A stretch of DNA of 64,000 nt from Methanosphaera sp. GTDB taxonomy: Archaea > Methanobacteriota > Methanobacteria > Methanobacteriales > Methanobacteriaceae. Below the pieces are notes generated by a model. That model was not told the origin of the DNA and searched no databases. It worked only from the letters and a program-made list of their open reading frames with translations. Numbering within the stretch: the stretch's first letter is position 1; each line of letters starts with the position of its first letter. Below, piece by piece: positions 37,369 through 46,344 of the stretch. Position numbers and translations under genes: made by a program. Location: the NCBI GenBank assembly GCA_017430835.1, contig JAFRMD010000152.1:21655-85654 (forward strand), given 5' to 3'.

Positions 37369-38742
37369 ATGATTCAAGTATATAATACAATGACTAGGGA
37401 AAAAGAAGAGTTGAAAGTAGTCAATAACAAAATTAAACTGTTTGTTTGTGGACCTACAGTATATGATTACTCACACATTGGGCATGCAAGAACCTACATT
37501 TCATTTGATGTAATAGTGAGATATCTTAAACACAAAGGTTATTCAGTCTTTTATTTACAAAATATCACAGATATTGATGATAAGATTATTAATCGTGCAA
37601 AAGAAAATGGTGAAAATCCATTAGAATTATCTCATAGATTTGAAAAAGAATACTTAGATGATATGGCACAATTAAATGTTAATAATGTAAACTTTTATGC
37701 ACGAGCAACAGAACATATGGCTGAAATAATAAATCAAGTTCGGGATTTAATTGATAAAGGATATGCATACGATACTGAAACAGGAGTATACTTTGACGTA
37801 TCTAAATTTGAAGGATTTGGAAAATTGTCAAATAGAAAGTTGGATGATTTACAAAATACTCGAATTGATGTTGATACTACTAAAAAAGATCCAAAAGATT
37901 TTGCATTGTGGAAAAAACAATCAGAAGAACCATGTTGGGATTCACCATGGGGAAAAGGACGTCCTGGATGGCACATTGAAGATACAGCAATCACTGAATC
38001 ATACTTTGGACCACAGTACAATATACATGGTGGAGGACTCGATTTAATTTTCCCACATCATGATGCAGAAATTGCACAAATGGAAGCAGCAAGTGGAAAA
38101 GAACCGTTAGTTGAGTATTGGATGCATACAGGATTTTTAAATGTACGTGGAGAAAAGATGAGTAAATCCTTAGGTAATTTTATAACAATTAAGGAATTAT
38201 TGGAGTTATACAGTCCTGAAGTTTACAGATTCTTTGTATTGTCTACTCATTATAGAAGTCCAATTGATTTCAGTGATGATATCTTGAAACAGGCAGAAAA
38301 TAGTTTAAAACGTATACAGAATACAGGTAATATTTTAATTGAAAAATTAAATGAAGGTAATTTACCTGAAGAGGATAAGTCTAACTTCTCTGATGAATTG
38401 AATTCTTTTAAAAATGAATTCTTTGAAGCTATGGATAATGATTTCAACACTCCTATAGCATTATCTAGTTTGTTTGAATTTACACATAAAGTAAACAAAT
38501 CATTAGCAGAAAACCAAATATCAGAAGAGACATTAAATAAGATTTTTGATATTTTTAAAAGTATAGAAAGTATATTGGGTTTCCCTATAATTGTTGAAGA
38601 GGATTCTTCTGATTTGTCCAATGAACTGTTAGATTTATTAACCAATGTAAGGCAAGATTTAAGAGCTAAAAAGGATTGGGATTTGGCAGATAAGATTAGG
38701 GATGACCTGTCTGCACTTGATATTTCTTTGGAAGATAAATAA
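37369..38742 (+). CDS. cysS: Cysteinyl-tRNA synthetase
   Basis: Class I synthetase charging tRNA-Cys. The N-terminus KLFVCGPTVYDYSHIGHARTY combines the first zinc cysteine with the HIGH motif. Further zinc-site residues fall in PCWDSPWGKGRPGWHIED and the HHDAEIAQ helix; the KMSKS loop is GEKMSKSLGNF near residue 262. Length 457 is normal. It has AGGAGTATTCC before the ATG. Its presence means this genome can charge Cys directly and need not rely on SepRS/SepCysS. A T-rich terminator beginning TCTTTTTTTTATTTTTT follows. Confidence 0.96.
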   Translation: MIQVYNTMTREKEELKVVNNKIKLFVCGPTVYDYSHIGHARTYISFDVIVRYLKHKGYSVFYLQNITDIDDKIINRAKENGENPLELSHRFEKEYLDDMAQLNVNNVNFYARATEHMAEIINQVRDLIDKGYAYDTETGVYFDVSKFEGFGKLSNRKLDDLQNTRIDVDTTKKDPKDFALWKKQSEEPCWDSPWGKGRPGWHIEDTAITESYFGPQYNIHGGGLDLIFPHHDAEIAQMEAASGKEPLVEYWMHTGFLNVRGEKMSKSLGNFITIKELLELYSPEVYRFFVLSTHYRSPIDFSDDILKQAENSLKRIQNTGNILIEKLNEGNLPEEDKSNFSDELNSFKNEFFEAMDNDFNTPIALSSLFEFTHKVNKSLAENQISEETLNKIFDIFKSIESILGFPIIVEEDSSDLSNELLDLLTNVRQDLRAKKDWDLADKIRDDLSALDISLEDK

Positions 38743-38952
38743 TCATTCTCTTTTTTTTATTTTTTAATTTTGTTTTTTATTTCTTTTTTTAATAATTAAA
38801 TTAACAACGTTATATTTAAATAATTAACATAACAATATAAATATAGGTCGGATTAGAAATACTACTTAATAAAACATATTGGAAGATAATAAGTCAGTAT
38901 TTGGAAAAGAAAATTAAGAAAAAACAATAAAATATATATTAGGTGTATTGTT

Positions 38953-39561
38953 TTGACAAAAATAAATCGACGAGATATGCAATCTGAATCAAAAAATGAT
39001 TTGGCGTATAAAATATTAAAAGACATTAAAGCACCAGCAGACTTGGGATTGCTAAGATGTGTGCAATGTGGATTATGCACTTCTATGTGTCCGGCATCTC
39101 GACATTCAGAATATGATGCAAGAGAAATAATCAAACGAGTTCTAGATAATGATGAAAGTATTCTTGATGATGAGATAATTTGGAACTGCTTCTATTGTTA
39201 TACTTGCCATAGTGTTTGTCCAGTGGGAAATAGTGTATGTGAAGTGAATCAAATCCTACGACAAATGGCAATCGAAAAAGATGTTGGAAAAAAACAAATA
39301 GAATCTTTCATGAGCTTCGCAGACAGTTACTTAGAAGAAGGATTGGGAATAATCCCTCAGGAATACAGGGGTCAACTAAGAATAGATTACGGCGAACATT
39401 GGGAAAATCTTCAACAAAACTTGGAAGAAGTTCGTGAAAAATTAGGGTTAGACAGTATGTATTTATTGCCTGAAGCAAAAGAAACAGTAGATAAAACACT
39501 TGAAGCAATAGGCTTCAAAAAACGTGTAGAAGAAATTAAAGATGTTAGAAATAGGAAATAG
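38953..39561 (+). CDS. hdrC: HdrC-like heterodisulfide reductase iron-sulfur subunit
   Basis: Ferredoxin-like subunit carrying two [4Fe-4S] clusters that relay electrons between HdrA and HdrB. The cluster motifs are CVQCGLCTSMCPASRHSEYD (near residue 37) and CFYCYTCHSVCPVGNSV (near residue 81). The 202-residue length is typical. The start is TTG at 38953, 7 bases after AGGTG; no ATG precedes the first cluster except at codon 10. It is the first gene of an hdrC-hdrB-hdrA cluster with spacings of 11 bases and a 14-base overlap. Confidence 0.9.
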   Translation: MTKINRRDMQSESKNDLAYKILKDIKAPADLGLLRCVQCGLCTSMCPASRHSEYDAREIIKRVLDNDESILDDEIIWNCFYCYTCHSVCPVGNSVCEVNQILRQMAIEKDVGKKQIESFMSFADSYLEEGLGIIPQEYRGQLRIDYGEHWENLQQNLEEVREKLGLDSMYLLPEAKETVDKTLEAIGFKKRVEEIKDVRNRK

Positions 39562-39572
39562 GGGGAATAATT

Positions 39573-40556
39573 GTGGTAGATGTAGACAAATTCATACCTA
39601 CAGAAAATATTACTTTATTCAGAAGTTGTCTTGTTTCAGCAGAGTATCCTGGTGTGGAATCTTCAACAAAATATGTTTTTGATAAATTAGGCATAGAATA
39701 TGTAATTGATAGAAATCAGTCTTGTTGTACTGGTTTAGGACATTATTATGACATATTTGACGAATTATCTACTACTGCATTGGCAGCAAGAAATTTCAGT
39801 TATGCAATAAAAAATAATCATAAACAATATGTTCCAATGTGTGCAACATGTTATGCAATTCTTAAAACTTCAGCAACTATATTAAATGAAAAGGATGAAG
39901 TCAGAGAAAAGATAAATGAAGCATTCAAACAGAATGGACTTGCAGAATTCCAATATACCAAAGGAGATATTAATCCAAGGGATGATATTACACATGTGGT
40001 TGATGTATTGTATTATTTAAAGGATAAAATACCAGAACACAAACAAAGGGATTTGTCTAAATTAAAAATAGCGACACATCATGGTTGTCATTACTGCAAA
40101 GTACATTATAATGACACATTATGTGGATATAGAAATCCTGAAATAATTGATAAAATATGTGAAGCAATGGAAGCACAAGCATTGAAATGGTATGATCATA
40201 AGCCACGTCATTGTGGAAGTGGATTCAGACAAAGATATACAAATAGGGAATTATCTTTAGAAGCAACAGAAGATAAATTCTTAAGTTTACATAAAGAAAA
40301 GGTTGATGTGCTACTCGTCATGTGTCCAAATTGTCAACTACAATTTGATAGGTATGAACAAGTGTTAGAAGACAGAACAGGAGATAAACATTACTTTGCA
40401 GTATTAAATATTGCTCAACTTGTAGCATTATACATGGGCGCAGATCCATATAAAGTTTTAGGAATTCAAACACATACAGTAAATGTCGAACCATTACTAG
40501 ATAAATTGGGCATTGAATATGATTCTAAGGAGGACACATTGCATGTCAGAGACTAA
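39573..40556 (+). CDS. hdrB: HdrB-like heterodisulfide reductase catalytic subunit, altered second CCG motif
   Basis: In heterodisulfide reductase this subunit holds two noncubane [4Fe-4S] clusters and cleaves the disulfide CoM-S-S-CoB. The first CCG motif is intact: FRSCLVSAEY, then NQSCCTGLGH, then MCATCYAIL. The second has HHGCHYC and VMCPNCQLQ, but the central CC is His-Cys (PRHCGSGF), so one cluster ligand is changed. That departure and the unusual HdrA partner suggest a paralogue with a modified substrate or role, not the housekeeping HdrB. The start is GTG behind GGGGGAAT. The 3' end overlaps hdrA by 14 bases. Confidence 0.85.
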   Translation: MVDVDKFIPTENITLFRSCLVSAEYPGVESSTKYVFDKLGIEYVIDRNQSCCTGLGHYYDIFDELSTTALAARNFSYAIKNNHKQYVPMCATCYAILKTSATILNEKDEVREKINEAFKQNGLAEFQYTKGDINPRDDITHVVDVLYYLKDKIPEHKQRDLSKLKIATHHGCHYCKVHYNDTLCGYRNPEIIDKICEAMEAQALKWYDHKPRHCGSGFRQRYTNRELSLEATEDKFLSLHKEKVDVLLVMCPNCQLQFDRYEQVLEDRTGDKHYFAVLNIAQLVALYMGADPYKVLGIQTHTVNVEPLLDKLGIEYDSKEDTLHVRD

Positions 40557-42858
40557 CAGAATTGGAGTGTTCTTATGTCATTGTGGAGGAAACATATCTG
40601 ATAATGTTGATTTGGACATAATCGAAGATAAATTATCAGAAAATGATGAGGTAATCACAATCAAACATCATGAAAATCTATGTTCACTTGAGGGAAGAAA
40701 TATTATCAAAGATCAAATTCTTCGTGAAAACTTAGATAGGGTTGTAATATCAGCATGTTCTAGAATAACCCATGGAGCAACATTCCAAAAATATATTAAA
40801 CCTTTAAATCCTTATTTGTTTGAAATGCCTAATGTCAGGGAACAATGTTCTTGGGTAACAGCAGATAAGGAAAAATCAACAACAAAGGCATTATCCTTAA
40901 TCAATTCGGCAGTTGAGTCTGTTAAATATAATGAGCCCCTAAAAAAAATACCTACACGAGTAAAAAATACTGTATTGGTTATTGGTGCTGGAATATCAGG
41001 TATTACTGCAGCAAATTCATTGGCAAAACAAGGGATGGAAGTTACATTAATTGAAAAACGTCCCGCCGTTGGAGGAGCGATGATACAAGTAGGAAAAGTA
41101 TTTACACCTGATAAAATGTCAGAAGATTGTGCTGCATGTTTACTTAATCCAGTAATTGATGAAATGGTTCATAATGAAAAAATTACTTTATATACAAACA
41201 CGGTTCTTGAAAGATCTACCAGAAACTCAGGAAACTTTGATGTTATCTTACGAAAAAAGCCAGATTATGTTGATTCGGAAAAATGTACTAGCTGTGGTAA
41301 ATGTACTGAAATTTGTCCAACATTCGCACCTGACGAATGGAATGAAGGTTTAAACAATCGTAAATCAATATATAAACCATTTCCTCAAGCAGTTCCCAGT
41401 ACTTATACATTAGATGATGAATCTTGTGTTAAATGTGGTGCATGTGTGAATGTTTGTCCAACAAAAGCTATTAACTTGGATGCAATCGATGAACTAATTT
41501 CATTAACAGTAGGTTCTGTTGTCGTAGCTACGGGTCATCAACGTTATGATACAAGTAAACGACCAGAATATGGACATTCTTTTTATGAAGATGTATTAAG
41601 CCAAATGCAATTGGCACGATTAATGGGGGTGAATGGACCAACCAATGGACATTTACAAGTTCCATCAACGGGTAAAATACCTAAAAGAGTAGTGATGATA
41701 CAGTGTGTAGGTTCAAGAGATCAAACACCAGAAGGACACAAATATTGTTCTAAAGTGTGTTGTATGGTTGCATTGAAGAACGCTAATCTGATTCATTCAC
41801 ATTACCCTGATACGGAAGTAATAATATGTTACACAGACGTTAGAACGCCAGGAGTTTATGAAAAATACTATAAATATGTTCAGGATAATGGAATAAAGTT
41901 AATAAGAGGACGTCCTGGTGAAATTGCTAAAGAAGATAATCATTTGGTTGTTCGATTAGAGGATACCATTACTCATATAAAACAGGAAATTCCAACGGAT
42001 TTGGTTGTACTTTCAACAGCATTGGAATCTTCTGAAGGAACAAAAAATGCAGCAAAAACATTAGGGGTTCCATTAACTGAAGACCTGTTTATCAAGGAAA
42101 AACATCCTAAAATGCAGCCAGTATCAACAGATATTGAAGGAATATTTGTGTGTGGAACTGCTCAAGGTCCAAAAGACATTACGGACAGTATAATTCAAGC
42201 AAACACAGCAGCAACAAAAATATCTGAATTGGTAAATGGTGGTTTGGAAGTAGAGCCATTCATTGCAACAATAAATGTTAAAAAATGTGTATTATGTGGA
42301 ACTTGTATTGACAACTGTCGTTACCAAGCTTTAACATTGAACCAGAATTCCATAAGAGTTGGACCTATAGCTTGTACTGGTTGTGGAGATTGTATAATCA
42401 CATGTCCTGAAGAAGCTATAAGCATCCAAGGACAAAGTGATGAAAAATTAGAAGCCAGTATAAAAGGATTGTTAAAGGACAAAAAAGATGATGAACAGAT
42501 TATTATCGCATTCCTTGATGATATTGGTAATGTATCAGCCAACAATATGGGAATTAACAGGGTAGAATGTCCATCAAGTGTACGAATAATAAATGTGCCC
42601 TTTATTAACAGAGTAAAGTATAGACATATAAAATATGCATTAACTCACGGTGCTGATGGTGTCTTCTTAGGGGAGTACCCTGATAATCCAAAGCACAATG
42701 AAATACGAGAAAATGTTAATTTGATGAAAAGTCATTTGGAAGAAGATGGAATAAACTCTAAAAGGTTATTAATACACAGCGTATTCATACCTTATTTCAG
42801 AGGATTGGCAAATCAATTCGAAGATTTTGACGAAGAATTGAAGGTTTTAAATCAATAA
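40543..42858 (+). CDS. hdrA: HdrA-like flavoprotein fused to a cysteine-free MvhD-like domain
   Basis: Flavin-bifurcating-type subunit. Order: an N-terminal HdrA domain with FLCHCGGN; FAD-binding VLVIGAGISGITAANSLAKQG near residue 150; ferredoxin clusters CTSCGKCTEICP and CVKCGACVNVCP; a second FAD segment; two further clusters, CVLCGTCIDNCR and CTGCGDCIITCP, near residue 610; then about 130 residues resembling MvhD, which passes electrons from a hydrogenase or other donor. In MvhD several cysteines hold a [2Fe-2S] cluster; here the matching stretches, IAFLDDIGNVSANNMG and GADGVFLGEYPDNPKHNE, have none. The ATG at 40543 has AAGGAGGA upstream (771 residues). The HdrA-MvhD fusion recalls the HdrA2 type. 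Confidence 0.88.
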   Translation: MSETNRIGVFLCHCGGNISDNVDLDIIEDKLSENDEVITIKHHENLCSLEGRNIIKDQILRENLDRVVISACSRITHGATFQKYIKPLNPYLFEMPNVREQCSWVTADKEKSTTKALSLINSAVESVKYNEPLKKIPTRVKNTVLVIGAGISGITAANSLAKQGMEVTLIEKRPAVGGAMIQVGKVFTPDKMSEDCAACLLNPVIDEMVHNEKITLYTNTVLERSTRNSGNFDVILRKKPDYVDSEKCTSCGKCTEICPTFAPDEWNEGLNNRKSIYKPFPQAVPSTYTLDDESCVKCGACVNVCPTKAINLDAIDELISLTVGSVVVATGHQRYDTSKRPEYGHSFYEDVLSQMQLARLMGVNGPTNGHLQVPSTGKIPKRVVMIQCVGSRDQTPEGHKYCSKVCCMVALKNANLIHSHYPDTEVIICYTDVRTPGVYEKYYKYVQDNGIKLIRGRPGEIAKEDNHLVVRLEDTITHIKQEIPTDLVVLSTALESSEGTKNAAKTLGVPLTEDLFIKEKHPKMQPVSTDIEGIFVCGTAQGPKDITDSIIQANTAATKISELVNGGLEVEPFIATINVKKCVLCGTCIDNCRYQALTLNQNSIRVGPIACTGCGDCIITCPEEAISIQGQSDEKLEASIKGLLKDKKDDEQIIIAFLDDIGNVSANNMGINRVECPSSVRIINVPFINRVKYRHIKYALTHGADGVFLGEYPDNPKHNEIRENVNLMKSHLEEDGINSKRLLIHSVFIPYFRGLANQFEDFDEELKVLNQ

Positions 42859-42892
42859 TTCAATACCTTCATCTTTTTTTAGGAAGTTTTCA

Positions 42893-45094
42893 ATGATTTC
42901 GGAAGATAAATTTATAGAATTAATGGGAAAAATTCTTGACATACAAATAAATGAAAATCAGGAACAAAAGGATGCAATAATGGCTCAATCAAATGAAAGT
43001 CAGTACATTGTTGCAGGTCCGGGTAGTGGAAAAACCACAGTACTTGTTTTTAAAATATTAAAATACTTATTTGTTGATGATATTAAATTAGAAAATATTA
43101 TAGTAACAACATTCACTAAAAAAGCTGCTAAAGAATTAAAAGAAAGAATAACTTATGCTTATGAATTAATAGCCATGGAAGTTGATGTAGATTCGAATAT
43201 GGATTTCAGTAAATTATTGATTGGTACTTTGGACAGTCTTGCTGAAGAATTATTGTCGGAATATGTGGATGTGGAGATAATAGATAATTTCACGTCTTCT
43301 GCCATAATGATGAAAACTTTACTGACAAATGAACGTAATAAGGATAAGCGTTTAAAACAGTTTTTTAAGAAGATGAAAAATTTTGAAGGAGGAGTAAGCA
43401 CCTCCGAGTTAAATAATAATATTCAAACCATCAAAGAAAGGTTATATTATGATCTTGTTGATAAGGTAGAATTAGAAAAAAACGCGGATAGGGAAAAAGT
43501 ATTGTATGAAATTATCAATGAGTATATTGAACAATTAAGTGATAGAAAAGTTATGGATTATGCAATGCTAGAAAACGAATTTTATAATTTATTGAATAAC
43601 CATAAGTTAAAACGTTTAGAACGTCTTTCTATATTATTGATTGACGAATATCAGGATACTAATCTACTTCAAGAACAAATATATTTCAAAATAGCAGAGT
43701 ATGTTAAACAGAACAATGGCAGTATAACTGTAGTGGGAGATGATGACCAATCATTATATCGTTTTAGGGGAGCTACAATTCAATTGTTTACGAATTATCT
43801 GGCAAGAATTAAAGAAGCATTGGATATAACTCCTAAAACAATATACTTGCAAAAAAATTACAGGTCATCTAAAAACATTATAGACTTTGCAAATGAATTT
43901 ATTCATTTGGATGATAAATATCAGGAATTTCGTACAATCAACAAACCATATATTACTTCATCAGGCGATTCATCTGAAGGTCTTCCAGTAATGGGTATGT
44001 TCAGAAATAATATTGAAGAATTATCAACGGACTTATCAAATTTGATTTATGATTTAAAAGTAGGAAATGGTTTTAGTGTAACACGTCATGGAAAAGAATA
44101 TATTATTTCAGCTAAAAAAGACAACCCTTCTATAGCAGTTCTGACTAATTCTCCTAAAGAAATAAGTGCATATAATAAGAAAAGATTGCCGTATTATATT
44201 AGGGAGACTTTGTCTTATAAAGAAGAGGATATTGTGGTTTTCAATCCAAGAGGTCAAAGCATTGAAACTACTGAAATTGCATCATTAATATGTGGTTTAA
44301 TTTTAATAAGTATTGATCCTGATAGACAAGCAGAGCAACAATTGGATAATCTTCCACCACACACAAAAAACACTCTAAAAAATTGGAGAAAATATGCAGA
44401 AGAATATGTTTCCCAACATGATAAGGAAATCTTTAGTCCTTCTGAAAACATTAACATAAAAAAATTGCTTGAAGATATAAATGAAGAATGTTTTGCACTT
44501 GTTGAACAATCTAATGAAAATGCCATTTTTCATGATATAATAATGGAAACAATTCTTCAAACAGATAATGCAATAAATGATGAAGGAATATTAACATTAA
44601 ATCAGATATTTTGGCATATTTTAGTGCCAATAGCATCAGGGGCTATTGAAATAGATGATGACATGTTTGATATTAGGTTAGAAGAAAATGTTAACATAAT
44701 GTCTATTCATCAATCGAAAGGTTTGGAGTTTGATATAGTTATAGTTGATGTAGGTTCGGATATTTTTAATAACAGTTCTTCAACAGCTTTTAAAAGATTT
44801 CCTAAAAAGGGCGATAGAACTCATAATATAGAAAATTACCTGAAACAATATTCATCAACAAATTATTCAGATGATACATTAGGTATAGATAAATCATTTA
44901 ATGATTTAATAAGAAGATATTTTGTAGCATATACACGACCTAAATCCATTTTGATTCTTGTTGGTTTAAATAATATGCGATATGGTATAAAAGGTGACTT
45001 TCAGAATAAAATTTATATAGAAAATGTAGCTACGGGATGGTCTCGCGATAAAGTATGGCATTGGGACTCTTTAAATAATTTATTACAAATTTAA
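42893..45094 (+). CDS. UvrD/Rep-family superfamily I DNA helicase
   Basis: ATP-dependent 3'-5' helicase of 733 residues. Walker A AGPGSGKTTVLVFKIL near residue 44; TFTKKAAKELKERI (Ia); motif II LLIDEYQDTN near residue 252; VVGDDDQSLYRFRGA (III); LQKNYRSSKNI (IV); IMSIHQSKGLEFDIVIV (V); and FVAYTRPKSILIL (VI). The C-terminus has no nuclease domain, so it resembles UvrD/PcrA, not RecB. Its DNA-repair substrate is not known in archaea. It starts 34 bases after hdrA, with AGGAAG upstream, but appears functionally unrelated. Confidence 0.9.
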   Translation: MISEDKFIELMGKILDIQINENQEQKDAIMAQSNESQYIVAGPGSGKTTVLVFKILKYLFVDDIKLENIIVTTFTKKAAKELKERITYAYELIAMEVDVDSNMDFSKLLIGTLDSLAEELLSEYVDVEIIDNFTSSAIMMKTLLTNERNKDKRLKQFFKKMKNFEGGVSTSELNNNIQTIKERLYYDLVDKVELEKNADREKVLYEIINEYIEQLSDRKVMDYAMLENEFYNLLNNHKLKRLERLSILLIDEYQDTNLLQEQIYFKIAEYVKQNNGSITVVGDDDQSLYRFRGATIQLFTNYLARIKEALDITPKTIYLQKNYRSSKNIIDFANEFIHLDDKYQEFRTINKPYITSSGDSSEGLPVMGMFRNNIEELSTDLSNLIYDLKVGNGFSVTRHGKEYIISAKKDNPSIAVLTNSPKEISAYNKKRLPYYIRETLSYKEEDIVVFNPRGQSIETTEIASLICGLILISIDPDRQAEQQLDNLPPHTKNTLKNWRKYAEEYVSQHDKEIFSPSENINIKKLLEDINEECFALVEQSNENAIFHDIIMETILQTDNAINDEGILTLNQIFWHILVPIASGAIEIDDDMFDIRLEENVNIMSIHQSKGLEFDIVIVDVGSDIFNNSSSTAFKRFPKKGDRTHNIENYLKQYSSTNYSDDTLGIDKSFNDLIRRYFVAYTRPKSILILVGLNNMRYGIKGDFQNKIYIENVATGWSRDKVWHWDSLNNLLQI

Positions 45095-45138
45095 AAATAG
45101 TTGGCGGTTATGATAAAAGAATTGGGTAAATAAGGAAT

Positions 45139-45246
45139 TTATCCTCGGTATCTTTTTTCTTTTACTCCTCTTCCTTTTTTATTTCCTTGTTTTTTGTATC
45201 CTGATTTAGGTCTTGTTCTTCTGTTTGTTCCTTTAACTTTTGCCAT
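45139..45246 (-). CDS. 35-residue highly basic protein
   Basis: A tiny gene strongly supported by an AGGAGGG site 7 bases before its ATG and a clean stop. The product begins MAKVKGTNRRTRPKSGYKKQ and ends KEKRYRG; about half the residues are Lys or Arg, with several Gly and no acidic residue except one Glu. This composition fits an RNA- or ribosome-binding peptide. I do not recognise a named family. It is convergent with the UvrD-type helicase and preceded by AT-rich promoter DNA. Confidence 0.75.
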   Translation of the reverse strand: MAKVKGTNRRTRPKSGYKKQGNKKGRGVKEKRYRG

Positions 45247-45424
45247 TATTTTCCCTCCTATAAAATAAATATCAAAGTTTCAACTAATCAAACTATGTCC
45301 TTTAATATAAATGAGCTCAATTATTTATTATGAAATATTATATATAATTATCTTTAAATTATTTAATATATATTTTTGCATCGACATAAGTAAATAAAAT
45401 CAAATAGATAAAGAAACTTAATTA

Positions 45425-46315
45425 ATGTTTTCAGTTGATTATATGTTAGAAAGTTCGTCACCAATTATGGATACATCAGATGAAAGATTTCAAAAAGCAG
45501 TAGAATTAATAAAAAAGTCAAAATACTTCAATAAAAATTATTATCTTGAAAATAATCCTGATATTAAAGAAAGAGGTATTGATCCATTGGTACATTATTT
45601 ATTCTATGGGTATGAAGAAGGTAGAAATCCATCAAAATATTTTAACAACGATTTATATTTGGAAAAATATGATGATGTAAAAAAAGCTGGAATAAATCCT
45701 TTGATACATTTTATATTATTTGGTAAATATGAAGGAAGGGTAAATCTTGGTGGAATGGCTGCAAAAGGGGACAAATATAGAAAACAAGTAAATTTTTTCA
45801 TTTATTTAGATAAAGATCATGTGGCTGAATTAGCTAAAAAAGATTTAAATTATAAGGATTGCTGGTTTAAATTTGAAGATTCAATTAAATTAATTAAACA
45901 GATGGATGTCAACAACGTTCTTGAAATATTTCCATATAAAACTCCATTAATAAAGAATTCGGATGTAATGGATTCCACTGAAGATAATGTGGAATATTAT
46001 CCACAGGGTATAGGGAATTTTTATTTACATAATTACTGGGATATTCCTTTTCCGTTTGAGGATAAACGTTATGATTTAGTAATTTTAAATAATGATTTAA
46101 GAAATTTGGATGAAAGACAACTAAAAGATTTGTTTAAAGAAATAGAACGTATTGGTAAAAAATTATTATTTAACTTAAAATATAAATACCCTTTGAAAGA
46201 TGGTGGAAAAGTATTTGATGAGGAATTAATTGATTCCTGTATTGAAAACAATAAATTGACATATTCTTCAACTAGAAAAACACAGATAATCAGGATATAT
46301 GATTTTGAAGATTAA
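45425..46315 (+). CDS. Protein with polysaccharide-type YL..NPD..DPL.HYL repeats and methyltransferase-like half
   Basis: A 296-residue protein of uncertain function. Residues about 35-110 hold two tandem copies of a motif common in surface-polysaccharide and glycosyltransferase proteins: YYLENNPDIKERGIDPLVHYLFYGYEEGRNPS, then DLYLEKYDDVKKAGINPLIHFILFGKYEGR (given here as two 30-residue units beginning at about 40 and 73). The C-terminal half, with PFPFEDKRYDLVILNNDL followed by a helix and KKLLFNLKY, resembles the second half of a SAM methyltransferase fold but lacks a clear SAM loop. No membrane helix is seen. It is followed by a second repeat-bearing gene. A role in cell-surface glycan assembly is inferred. 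Confidence 0.6.
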   Translation: MFSVDYMLESSSPIMDTSDERFQKAVELIKKSKYFNKNYYLENNPDIKERGIDPLVHYLFYGYEEGRNPSKYFNNDLYLEKYDDVKKAGINPLIHFILFGKYEGRVNLGGMAAKGDKYRKQVNFFIYLDKDHVAELAKKDLNYKDCWFKFEDSIKLIKQMDVNNVLEIFPYKTPLIKNSDVMDSTEDNVEYYPQGIGNFYLHNYWDIPFPFEDKRYDLVILNNDLRNLDERQLKDLFKEIERIGKKLLFNLKYKYPLKDGGKVFDEELIDSCIENNKLTYSSTRKTQIIRIYDFED

Positions 46316-46344
46316 CTTATTGAATAATGATTTAAGGTTAAATT

